Of a stretch of DNA of 64,000 nt, positions 8,207 to 15,330 are shown piece after piece. Each line of letters begins with the position of its first letter. Positions within the stretch are counted from its first letter, which is position 1. The stretch is from an uncultured Bacteroides sp. GTDB taxonomy: Bacteria; Bacteroidota; Bacteroidia; Bacteroidales; Bacteroidaceae. The position numbers and the translations under genes were made by a program. The stretch is from NCBI RefSeq assembly GCF_900547205.1, contig NZ_URFY01000008.1, positions 62,001 through 126,000 on the forward strand. The letters run 5' to 3'. The notes under the pieces are model-generated. The model searched no databases. It had not been told where the DNA came from and saw only the letters and a list, made by a program, of their open reading frames with translations.

Positions 8207-9202
8207 CTATTTTAATTTGAATGTATAAATATGGCTATCATCTTCCGCAAAAATTGCATATATCATATTTTGCTCCTCATCAATTGTAAAAGCACTGATA
8301 AATACATTTAGCCAATATTGTTTCAATGGCTTACCATCCCATGAGAATACTTGTATGTTCGGATATTTATTTTGTGCATAAATTTCATCCGCTTTCATAT
8401 CCAAATTCAATGTATAAATATATTGTTCGGTAGCAGATACTGCTATCGTATGAATATAGCGTTCATTTGATTCTTTATTAGGCAATTCTTCAAACGGTGG
8501 TATGTCCAGCAAAATATCATGCAACAAATTTCCTGTGTCATCATAAATGCGACATCTACGTTGTGAATAGTAAAAAGATGCAAATCGTTTTCCATCAGGT
8601 TTTGCTACACTAATTTTACCATATGCCTGATTACGGGATAATCGAGTACCCAATCGTGCAATATCTTCTGGATAATCTCCCCATTGTTTGAAAGAGCCAT
8701 TCGGATAAATAAACATAAATTCATGCTCCTCTTCAAAACCTGCATCACAACAATACAAAGAATCGTTTAATCTGATGAAACCATTAAAGTATTCAAATGG
8801 GGCTGATATTACATTTGTTTGGATAACTGGTACATTTTCTAGAAAAGAGATTTCTTTTATTGTCTTTACATCAAGCATTGCAAATCCTTTTCGACTAGTT
8901 CCGGCTCTTTGCGTAGAGGGCATGATAAAGTCATTAGGTCCTTGTCCTTTTATTCCAAAACTGTATTTATAGGAAAAGTTATTTTGGTCAAATACCTGAA
9001 ATATAGTATCCATTTTTTCATTAAAAACAACAATGTTGTTATTACTAAGAAATATATTTCTAGGATAAAGCATGATAGGTGGTATTTCATGAGAAATGGC
9101 TATCAAGGAATCATATTCTTCAAAAGAATTATAATGTACAGATGTATTTGGTTGGCTACAACCTACAATACAAAATAATACAGCTATTGATAAATATTTC
9201 AT
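8207..9202 (-). CDS. BF3164-type six-bladed beta-propeller lipoprotein
   Basis: 331 residues. MKYLSIAVLFCIVGCS is a lipoprotein signal with Cys15. The body has the repeated pattern of a TolB/NHL-like propeller (for example DTIFQVFD, FGIKGQGPNDF, NIQVFSWDGKPL, IYTFKL), as found in the BF3164 lipoprotein family of Bacteroides. Such proteins are anchored in the envelope; their ligands are unknown. Family members are commonly encoded beside NVEALA peptides, as here, where the NVEALA gene ends 62 bp upstream with a strong hairpin between. Assignment to the family is fairly secure, the role is not. Confidence 0.75.
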   Translation of the reverse strand: MKYLSIAVLFCIVGCSQPNTSVHYNSFEEYDSLIAISHEIPPIMLYPRNIFLSNNNIVVFNEKMDTIFQVFDQNNFSYKYSFGIKGQGPNDFIMPSTQRAGTSRKGFAMLDVKTIKEISFLENVPVIQTNVISAPFEYFNGFIRLNDSLYCCDAGFEEEHEFMFIYPNGSFKQWGDYPEDIARLGTRLSRNQAYGKISVAKPDGKRFASFYYSQRRCRIYDDTGNLLHDILLDIPPFEELPNKESNERYIHTIAVSATEQYIYTLNLDMKADEIYAQNKYPNIQVFSWDGKPLKQYWLNVFISAFTIDEEQNMIYAIFAEDDSHIYTFKLK

Positions 9203-9217
9203 TTTAATATTTAATAG

Positions 9218-9257
9218 AATGGACTCAAGACTCTAAAATAAGCTTCTTGAGTCCATT
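9218..9257 (-). promoter_or_regulatory. 13-bp perfect hairpin between NVEALA-1 and the propeller gene
   Basis: AATGGACTCAAGA (9218-9230) pairs perfectly with TCTTGAGTCCATT (9245-9257) around a 14-nt loop. It begins 7 bp after the NVEALA-1 stop and lacks a T run, so it may stabilise the upstream mRNA or attenuate readthrough rather than terminate fully. Confidence 0.75.
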
Positions 9258-9264
9258 GGGGTTA

Positions 9265-9567
9265 CTAAAATTTACTTATACAAGTGTTTCTGTCTTGCAA
9301 ATTATGTCCTTTTGCCTGACAACAACCTTGACACCAGATGAATATTTCATCCTTATGGAACCAGTCAGCAGAAGAGTATCTATCATAACAGATGTGTTTA
9401 CTACCACCACTCTCTCCATCACTTCCGTCATTTTCTCCTGCCAAAGCTTCTAAATTAGCCAATGTTACACTGGACAGTTTTACAACTTTGTGAGAATTGT
9501 ATGCAGTATAACCAGCAAATAGTGCAACTGCAACAACTAAGATCATTCCAAAAAATTTCTTTTTCAT
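9265..9567 (-). CDS. NVEALA family small exported peptide, five cysteines (NVEALA-1)
   Basis: 100 residues: a positively charged start (MKKKFFG), a hydrophobic helix (8-23), then the family signature NLEALA at 38-43. An acidic/glycine segment with a double glycine at 54-55 follows, and then a tail with cysteines at 60, 79, 82, 83 and 96. NVEALA proteins (PF14055) are a Bacteroidetes family of short exported peptides with no established function; the invariant box near the leader end suggests a processing or recognition signal. The gene lies inside the minus-strand cluster between a transglutaminase-like gene and a propeller gene and is flanked on both sides by hairpins. Confidence 0.82.
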   Translation of the reverse strand: MKKKFFGMILVVAVALFAGYTAYNSHKVVKLSSVTLANLEALAGENDGSDGESGGSKHICYDRYSSADWFHKDEIFIWCQGCCQAKGHNLQDRNTCISKF

Positions 9568-9599
9568 TTTTTCAGTTTAACGTTTATACTTATGTAATC

Positions 9600-9626
9600 A
9601 TTCTGCTTCTATCCTTTCAGCAGAAT
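9600..9626 (-). promoter_or_regulatory. Small hairpin in the leader of NVEALA-1
   Basis: ATTCTGCT (9600-9607) and AGCAGAAT (9619-9626) form an 8-bp perfect stem with an 11-nt loop, about 33 bp upstream of the NVEALA-1 start. Confidence 0.5.
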
Positions 9627-9704
9627 TAGGCAATTATTTGCCACTTTCATTTTTTATCCTTACGTTTGCATTGGATACCTCCTTTCTTTTTTAGGTTGTT
9701 TCCG

Positions 9705-9747
9705 GAATGGACGATGCGCCTTGCCAAAGAACTGCTATCGTCCATTC
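9705..9747 (-). promoter_or_regulatory. Inverted repeat between the transglutaminase-like gene and NVEALA-1
   Basis: GAATGGACGAT (9705-9715) pairs perfectly with ATCGTCCATTC (9737-9747). It lies about 35 bp after the stop of the upstream gene, in a 214-bp gap, with no T run on the minus strand. The stem shares the AATGGAC start with the hairpin at 9218-9257. Confidence 0.65.
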
Positions 9748-9781
9748 TTCTTTCCAACCAGTTAAACAATTATGAATTTAT

Positions 9782-11734
9782 TTAGAACAGCAGGTTCCAA
9801 TAACCTTCGGTAAATATTTGCTTATTGTCATTATAAGTAAATACCTGTTCTTCATTTCCTCTAGTTAAATCTCGAAGCCAATACAACGCATGGCTGGGAG
9901 CATTATCATAAATCAGCTTTGATTCTTCCGCTACTTTAACTCCCAATGATTTCCAACCATCCGCCGAGAAGTAAAATAACTCATATTTATCTCCTACCCG
10001 TACAAAGTTATCATCATTGCGAGGTGTATAGCTAATACTTCCTATCTGCCTGGGCGTATTCAAATCCAGACCAATCCAACCCGGCTTTTCCAAACTTGTA
10101 AAGAAAGTCAAAGGATCATCATCCATAGCACTCTTGGCAGATGTTGGCTGATTTCCTTTATAGGGTGGGGTAGACATCAATTCGCCTTGCAACTTCACTT
10201 GCCCCACACTATCGGCATACCAAGCTACCTCCGCAATATCCCCGGGAAACCAATCGGCAGATATGTAACGAACATAACGATACTTTGCAGAATCTTTAAT
10301 CTTGACTCTATTGAACATTTTTCTAGGATAATTTCTCAATTGTAGCAGCACCTTTGCATCACTGAAGTCTTTCTTGTTAGCTGCTTCAAAACGACCGTAT
10401 CCCATGCGTTGGATATAAGAAATTATACCTCCTTGCAGAGGCCATTTACGTGTAACAGTCATCTGACAACTGTCAGCTTTTGGACGATAATACAGCATAC
10501 TGCCGCTTTCTTTATCTATCTTAAACGGAAAGCTAGCCTCCTTTAACTTTCCATTTTGAGCATATAAAGTCATATATATCAATCCTTCTTCAATATCTTT
10601 AAAAGTGGCTTTCCCATCTTTATAGCTTCCTTCACCAATCGGAAACCATCCACGTTTGTTGAAGACAGCCATCCATACAGAATGTTCTTCTTTTTTATCT
10701 GTAATCAATTCACAGTCAACCGTAATCTCATTGGAGGGGAAATAGGAAGATGAAACATCTTTCAAGCAGATATCCGCCAATGCCATCCTTAACTTCTTAT
10801 TTTGCAAAACAGCTTCCAGACGATCTTTCTGTAAAGCATAGGTATGCCGGTACACCTTTCCCTTTCTATAGCCAAACTGATCACTTCTCTTTAGTTTCTG
10901 TACCTCGAAATTAAATGGAATTGTATATCCGGTTGTGTCGAGTACTACATTCCAAACATGAGAAACATGGCTAACCGGTGACCATAAATAAGTGTCAATC
11001 GCAGTCGGAATACCTACCGAACGTAATATGTAACACCCAAAGTCTGCAATACTTGTACAATCTCCCAACTGTAGTTCTAATAAAAGTTGGGCAGATAAAC
11101 GAGGGCCGATAAGTTCATTTTGGTATTTCCAATGCAGGCTTGATGCATAATTACTCATGCAAGAAGTTGCCTCTACTACATCTGTTCCTTGATACAAAGA
11201 ATCCAGTACAGGCTTGAAGCGATGATAGAAGTCTTTTTTCCAATGAGTCAAAGGCTCATTCTTTATCCGATATGGAAGGATGAATTCACAGAAATTATTA
11301 AAAGAGATGTGCTTGCCCCAAGGAGATTCATTCCATACCTTAAAAGAATATTCTATATTTTCTATTAAATATTCGGAGGTTATCACCTTAGCATCGTACT
11401 CTTTAATCAAATTTCCATAAGGAAAACGCTTCAAGTATTCTAAATGCTTATCATAACTATTTGAATCGGCATATTGCCGGAGGGCTATATGTAGCGAATC
11501 GAGATCTCTTCCTTTATATGTATAGTATAAAGGCATACTTTCTATAAGGTATGTAGCCGCCTTCAATTTTAGTGAATCATTTTTATAATGCGCTAAAACT
11601 TTCTCGAGTTCCGGACGGTTACTACCGGCGAAAACCAGAGCAGTCTCCAACTCTCCTTTTTCGGAGGAAGAACAGGAAAGTAGACTAAGCAATATACAAA
11701 CATATATAAATAGCCGTGTTTTCATTATTTTCAA
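9782..11734 (-). CDS. Transglutaminase-like lipoprotein with C-terminal beta domain
   Basis: 650 residues. The lipoprotein signal ends LLSLLSC (Cys21). A transglutaminase/protease-like core has the expected triad: LGDCTSIAD (Cys226), VSHVWNVV (His259) and LDTTGY (Asp266), spaced as in the family. The C-terminal 130 residues, WIGLDLNTPRQIGSISYTP onwards, resemble an F5/8-type discoidin carbohydrate-binding domain. In bacteria such folds mostly act as cysteine proteases or amidases, less often as cross-linkers. Placed between two NVEALA peptide genes and 34 bp after NVEALA-2, it is a good candidate to act on those peptides or on a surface glycoprotein. Substrate is unknown. Confidence 0.8.
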   Translation of the reverse strand: MKIMKTRLFIYVCILLSLLSCSSSEKGELETALVFAGSNRPELEKVLAHYKNDSLKLKAATYLIESMPLYYTYKGRDLDSLHIALRQYADSNSYDKHLEYLKRFPYGNLIKEYDAKVITSEYLIENIEYSFKVWNESPWGKHISFNNFCEFILPYRIKNEPLTHWKKDFYHRFKPVLDSLYQGTDVVEATSCMSNYASSLHWKYQNELIGPRLSAQLLLELQLGDCTSIADFGCYILRSVGIPTAIDTYLWSPVSHVSHVWNVVLDTTGYTIPFNFEVQKLKRSDQFGYRKGKVYRHTYALQKDRLEAVLQNKKLRMALADICLKDVSSSYFPSNEITVDCELITDKKEEHSVWMAVFNKRGWFPIGEGSYKDGKATFKDIEEGLIYMTLYAQNGKLKEASFPFKIDKESGSMLYYRPKADSCQMTVTRKWPLQGGIISYIQRMGYGRFEAANKKDFSDAKVLLQLRNYPRKMFNRVKIKDSAKYRYVRYISADWFPGDIAEVAWYADSVGQVKLQGELMSTPPYKGNQPTSAKSAMDDDPLTFFTSLEKPGWIGLDLNTPRQIGSISYTPRNDDNFVRVGDKYELFYFSADGWKSLGVKVAEESKLIYDNAPSHALYWLRDLTRGNEEQVFTYNDNKQIFTEGYWNLLF

Positions 11735-11768
11735 TTAGGTTTGTATTAATGAAGATCCATAAGTTGTC

Positions 11769-12032
11769 TCAAAGGCTGTAACCCTCAATTACATATTTAA
11801 CTTTATCATGAGTGCGTGGGCAATCCACACTACCTACACCCACACAATATGTTTTTCCTCCTACTATCTCTCCATCATCTGTCCCATCTTCATCTGCAGC
11901 TAGTGCTTCAATATTTTCCAGCAACAAGGAACTAGACTTGGGAGTGTTCATACATTTGTCGTTTACTAAATACAAACTATATACCGCAACAATGACAGTA
12001 AGCGGTAATGCCACAAAAATACCTTTTCTCAT
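11769..12032 (-). CDS. NVEALA family small exported peptide (NVEALA-2)
   Basis: 87 residues: charged start (MRKG), hydrophobic helix (5-23), family box NIEALA at 40-45, then an acidic linker with a double glycine at 58-59, and a short tail with cysteines at 63 and 71. Despite different tails, both NVEALA peptides in this cluster share leader, box, acidic linker and GG-K. This gene is the first of the presumed operon: a consensus -7 box (12066-12073) lies about 34 bp upstream, next to an operator-like repeat cluster, and the regulator gene ends 133 bp upstream. Confidence 0.82.
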   Translation of the reverse strand: MRKGIFVALPLTVIVAVYSLYLVNDKCMNTPKSSSLLLENIEALAADEDGTDDGEIVGGKTYCVGVGSVDCPRTHDKVKYVIEGYSL

Positions 12033-12065
12033 AATAGCTCTTTATGTTTTATGAATTATTGGTGG

Positions 12066-12073
12066 CAAATATA
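12066..12073 (-). promoter_or_regulatory. Promoter -7 box for the NVEALA operon
   Basis: TATATTTG on the minus strand matches the Bacteroides -7 consensus TAnnTTTG exactly, placing transcription start about 26 bp before the NVEALA-2 ATG. Confidence 0.75.
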
Positions 12074-12095
12074 TAAAGATTGAATCATTTAGTGT

Positions 12096-12158
12096 ATAAT
12101 ATGCATCTTACATCTTCTTACATTCCTTGATAAAATGCATATTATAAGGAAATGTAAG
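12096..12158. promoter_or_regulatory. Operator-like repeat cluster upstream of the NVEALA promoter
   Basis: An 11-bp perfect inverted pair, ATAATATGCAT (12096-12106) and ATGCATATTAT (12135-12145), encloses two direct CTTACAT copies (12107-12113, 12116-12122); an inverted ATGTAAG follows at 12152-12158. The block begins about 23 bp upstream of the -7 box, where an activator would sit. The membrane-bound winged-helix regulator encoded next door is the obvious candidate ligand. Confidence 0.6.
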
Positions 12159-12165
12159 ATTTATA

Positions 12166-13209
12166 CTATCTGATTTTCAGTTGATAATTGCCTACGGATA
12201 CTTTATCAAGAGATAAAGAAGGGAATTCTTTCAAGTAAACTCGTAGGCGATTGATAGTCTGATAAACCCTATTTTCATAGTTGCTATCTTTCCATAATTT
12301 CTCACTAATTGCATTAACAGATAGAGTATAGTCGTCCCCCTGCAAGAAAAGTTCCAATAATTCGGCTGTCTGATTTGTTAAGGATACCTGCTTTCCACCC
12401 TCACTTATTATTCTTTTCTCTGCATCGAAATTAACATTAGTTCCCAAATTGTATAATCTGGTAGCAGTTGATTTCACATCTTTCACCAATACCTCTACTT
12501 CTACTTCTACTTCTTTTTCTATTATTATCTTTTCCGGATTCATTCTCCTTCGGATAATGGCTGCTACCTTATATATTGCAAAAATAGAAAAGAGATAAAG
12601 TAAGGTGTAGGCTATTCCGGCAAATCCTAACACTTGCCATAAAGAGTATTGAAGATAAAGAAAACAGTGCATTTCACAGCGATAGCCAATCGTAGAGTCC
12701 CAAAAAGGTTGTTGATTTTGTAACCAACCACTATCTGATGTTAACAATGAAGACGTCTTCTCTTCCAAATCGGTTGAAAATATGCATATTCCTGTACGGC
12801 ATATCAAATCTTTCTTCTTTAAAAGGTGTTGCCAACTAAGATTTAAAGAATCTAAATTAACCGGAGACTCTTCAAAAGCACATGAATGAAGTAGTTGAAC
12901 ATCAGAATCCATTGTCACATTCTTCCAATATTTTTCAGGATCAATCTTATATTTCCTCTGGCCCGATTTATCATGCCACATAATAAATGAGGGTGCCTCA
13001 CCCTCACTCAGCAATTTCCCGCCATTAAATCCAATAGTAACATCCATATTAGGTATTCGCTTATATGCTTCTTCGTCAACAGCATTTACAAAGGTCTCCT
13101 TCGCTATTTGCTCAATTGCAGTTCGTCTATGTTCGTAATAATAATAACTGCCAAGCAAAAACAATGCTGTGGCAACGAACAAAAATAGGGTTTTAATCTT
13201 TAGCTTCAT
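12166..13209 (-). CDS. Membrane-bound one-component regulator with C-terminal OmpR-type winged helix
   Basis: 347 residues. A first membrane helix (about 7-24) and a second (about 195-217) bound a periplasmic domain with several cysteines (for example CRTGICIF). After a charged Glu/Val linker (EKEVEVEVEV) comes a winged-helix domain at about 268-347, with SLTNQTAELLELFL and YENRVYQTINRLRVYLK as the recognition-helix region. This is the ToxR/CadC plan turned around: DNA-binding domain at the C-terminus inside the cell and sensor outside. It lies upstream of and in the same direction as the NVEALA operon and has its own -7 box at 13243-13250, so it probably senses an envelope signal and controls that operon. 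Confidence 0.8.
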   Translation of the reverse strand: MKLKIKTLFLFVATALFLLGSYYYYEHRRTAIEQIAKETFVNAVDEEAYKRIPNMDVTIGFNGGKLLSEGEAPSFIMWHDKSGQRKYKIDPEKYWKNVTMDSDVQLLHSCAFEESPVNLDSLNLSWQHLLKKKDLICRTGICIFSTDLEEKTSSLLTSDSGWLQNQQPFWDSTIGYRCEMHCFLYLQYSLWQVLGFAGIAYTLLYLFSIFAIYKVAAIIRRRMNPEKIIIEKEVEVEVEVLVKDVKSTATRLYNLGTNVNFDAEKRIISEGGKQVSLTNQTAELLELFLQGDDYTLSVNAISEKLWKDSNYENRVYQTINRLRVYLKEFPSLSLDKVSVGNYQLKIR

Positions 13210-13242
13210 CGTTTTGGAACGTTTTTATATGTTTATGTGACA

Positions 13243-13250
13243 CAAAGGTA
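13243..13250 (-). promoter_or_regulatory. Promoter -7 box for the membrane-bound regulator
   Basis: TACCTTTG on the minus strand, a perfect TAnnTTTG match, 34 bp upstream of the start codon. Confidence 0.7.
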
Positions 13251-13322
13251 ATGAAATTTAATTATCTACTTCTTGCATTTAATGATTTTTCTGTATAATC
13301 TAATTAGTTCCATAAACGACTC

Positions 13323-13339
13323 ATATCTTTAAAAGATAT
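13323..13339. promoter_or_regulatory. Perfect short palindrome upstream of radC
   Basis: ATATCTTT-A-AAAGATAT reads identically on both strands. It lies in the 183-bp divergent region between the regulator and radC, about 28 bp before a near-consensus -7 box (TACCTTTA, 13367-13374), so it could be a protein-binding site. Confidence 0.4.
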
Positions 13340-13392
13340 TATAGTTCGGCATTAAAAAGAAAACTCTACCTTTACGCCCCAAACTATATATA

Positions 13393-14088
13393 ATGGAAGG
13401 TAAACACAAACTATCCATCACCCAGTGGGCACTGGAGGACCGCCCGCGAGAGAAAATGATGGAGAAGGGAGCAGCAGCATTGAGCGATGCCGAACTACTC
13501 GCTATATTAATCGGCTCCGGAAATACGGAAGAGAGTGCTGTTGAACTGATGCGGCGTATGCTCCTGTCTTGTGATAACAATCTCAATTCGCTGGCGAAAT
13601 GGGAAGTCTCCGACTACTCCCGTTTCAAAGGTATGGGGCCGGCAAAGAGTGTCACCCTGATGGCTGCCCTCGAACTGGGGAAACGACGGAAGCAGCAGGA
13701 TATCAAAGAAAGGCTTCGCATCACCTGCTCTAAAGACATTTTCGAAATCTTCCAACCAATCATGTGCGATCTCGTACAAGAAGAGTTCTGGGTTATATTG
13801 CTGAATCAGGCTGCGAAACTGATTGATAAGGTTCGCATCAGTACCGGAGGTATTGACGGGACCCACGCGGATGTACGCAGCATCCTCAGAGAAGCACTGC
13901 TGCAAAGAGCCACACTGATTGCCGTTGTCCATAACCACCCTTCGGGCAACAATCGTCCCAGCCAACCGGACAAAACACTGACTGAACATATCCGCAGGGC
14001 TGCCGATACAATGAACATTCGATTGATAGACCACGTTATTATTTGTGAGGATAAGTTTTACAGTTTTGCGGATGAAGGGCTGCTCTGA
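13393..14088 (+). CDS. radC: RadC family JAB/MPN-domain protein
   Basis: 231 residues. The N-terminal part has the helix-hairpin-helix region (DYSRFKGMGPAKSVTLMAALELG, residues about 73-95). The C-terminal part is the RadC JAMM-like metalloprotease fold with HNHPSGNNRPSQPD holding the metal-binding His-x-His...Asp. RadC was named for DNA repair, but a repair role is not established; the fold suggests a Zn-dependent peptidase or nuclease. It heads a small plus-strand group with the DUF59 and lpxH genes, though the DUF59 gene has its own promoter. Confidence 0.92.
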   Translation: MEGKHKLSITQWALEDRPREKMMEKGAAALSDAELLAILIGSGNTEESAVELMRRMLLSCDNNLNSLAKWEVSDYSRFKGMGPAKSVTLMAALELGKRRKQQDIKERLRITCSKDIFEIFQPIMCDLVQEEFWVILLNQAAKLIDKVRISTGGIDGTHADVRSILREALLQRATLIAVVHNHPSGNNRPSQPDKTLTEHIRRAADTMNIRLIDHVIICEDKFYSFADEGLL

Positions 14089-14102
14089 ATGAATTTATTC
14101 TT

Positions 14103-14110
14103 TATCTTTG
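14103..14110 (+). promoter_or_regulatory. Promoter -7 box for the DUF59 gene
   Basis: TATCTTTG, exact TAnnTTTG match. It overlaps an upstream alternative start at 14108, which therefore cannot be translated from this promoter, favouring the ATG at 14135. Confidence 0.7.
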
Positions 14111-14134
14111 CATTATTATAAAAAGAAAGACCTT

Positions 14135-14446
14135 ATGGAAAAATTTGAAATAGAAGAAAAGATTGTAGCTATGCTCAAGACGGTATACGACCCGGAGATT
14201 CCGGTGAATGTATACGATCTCGGACTGATTTATAAGATTGATGTCTCCGACAGCGGAGAGGTAGTGCTCGATATGACCCTGACAGCACCCAACTGTCCGG
14301 CTGCCGATTTCATCATGGAAGATATCCGCCAGAAAGTAGAATCGGTGGAAGGCGTGAACTCAGCAACCATTGACCTGGTGTTCGAACCGGAGTGGGACAA
14401 GGATATGATGAGTGAGGAAGCAAAGCTTGAACTGGGATTCCTTTAG
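14135..14446 (+). CDS. DUF59/MIP18 family iron-sulfur cluster assembly protein
   Basis: 103 residues, start chosen at the ATG after the -7 box. It has the family pattern: TVYDPEIPVNVYDLGLIYKI near the N-terminus and MTLTAPNCPAADFI with the conserved cysteine, then VFEPEWDKDMMSEEAKLELGF at the end. Relatives (SufT, PaaD-like, MIP18) help load Fe-S clusters onto target enzymes in the cytoplasm. It lies just ahead of lpxH, with no functional link evident. Confidence 0.88.
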   Translation: MEKFEIEEKIVAMLKTVYDPEIPVNVYDLGLIYKIDVSDSGEVVLDMTLTAPNCPAADFIMEDIRQKVESVEGVNSATIDLVFEPEWDKDMMSEEAKLELGFL

Positions 14447-14503
14447 TTTCCCGGTTGCGTGTCACTCCTTACTCTAAACTCACTACTTAAATATGAAAGA
14501 CGA

Positions 14504-15268
14504 ATGAAGAACGTTTATTTCCTTTCCGATGCACATCTGGGCTCCCGTGCCATAGAACACGGACGTACTCAGGAACGACGCTTAGTGAATTTCCTCGACA
14601 GTATAAAGCATAAAGCTTCCGCCATCTATCTCTTGGGAGATATGTTCGACTACTGGTATGAATTTCGCTTGGTAGTCCCCAAAGGCTACACCCGCTTTCT
14701 GGGCAAACTTTCCGAACTGACGGATATGGGAGTGGAGATTCACTTCTTTACCGGCAATCATGACATCTGGTGCGGAGACTATCTCACCAAAGAGTGTGGC
14801 GTGATTATGCACCGCGAACCACTGACTACCGAAATCTATGGAAAAGAATTCTATCTAGCCCATGGTGATGGCCTTGGCGACCCCGACAAGAAGTTCAAAC
14901 TGCTCCGCCGGATGTTCCACAGCCAGACCCTTCAGACAATGTTTTCCGCCATCCATCCCCGATGGAGCGTAGAACTGGGACTGACGTGGGCAAAGCGCAG
15001 CCGACAGAAACGTGTGGACGGTAAAGAACCGGATTATATGGGAGAGAATCAGGAACATCTGGTGCTCTACACAAAGGAGTATCTCAAAAGCCATCCCAAC
15101 ATCAACTTCTTCATTTACGGGCATCGCCACATTGAGCTGGACTTGATGCTAAGCGCCACATCCCGAGTGCTGATTCTGGGAGATTGGATTAATTACTTCT
15201 CGTATGCCGTGTTCGATGGAGAAAACCTTTTCCTTGAAGAATATGTAGAAGGCGAAACGCAAGCCTGA
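14504..15268 (+). CDS. lpxH: UDP-2,3-diacylglucosamine diphosphatase-like (LpxH)
   Basis: 254 residues from the ATG at 14504; a start at 14459 would add a poor N-terminal tail. Calcineurin-like metallophosphoesterase motifs appear in order: SDAHLGS, LLGDMFDYW, FTGNHDIW, LAHGDGLGD and YGHRHIE, which supply the two-metal site. LpxH hydrolyses UDP-2,3-diacylglucosamine to lipid X in lipid A synthesis at the inner membrane. Closely related Bacteroidetes metallophosphatases exist, so the exact substrate is inferred. A bidirectional terminator separates it from susE. Confidence 0.82.
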   Translation: MKNVYFLSDAHLGSRAIEHGRTQERRLVNFLDSIKHKASAIYLLGDMFDYWYEFRLVVPKGYTRFLGKLSELTDMGVEIHFFTGNHDIWCGDYLTKECGVIMHREPLTTEIYGKEFYLAHGDGLGDPDKKFKLLRRMFHSQTLQTMFSAIHPRWSVELGLTWAKRSRQKRVDGKEPDYMGENQEHLVLYTKEYLKSHPNINFFIYGHRHIELDLMLSATSRVLILGDWINYFSYAVFDGENLFLEEYVEGETQA

Positions 15269-15275
15269 ATAATAT

Positions 15276-15312
15276 AAAAAAGCTACCTCAAATTACTTGA
15301 AGTAGCTTTTTT
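15276..15312. terminator. Bidirectional terminator between lpxH and susE
   Basis: AAAAAAGCTAC and GTAGCTTTTTT form a stem, extended by TCAA/TTGA with one mismatch. A/T runs on both sides let it serve both convergent genes. Confidence 0.85.
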
Positions 15313-15330
15313 TATAGAGAGTCTATCTTA

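Noticed and set aside
13393..15268. radC-DUF59-lpxH as one operon
   Set aside because: An exact -7 box precedes the DUF59 gene, so at least two units are likely.
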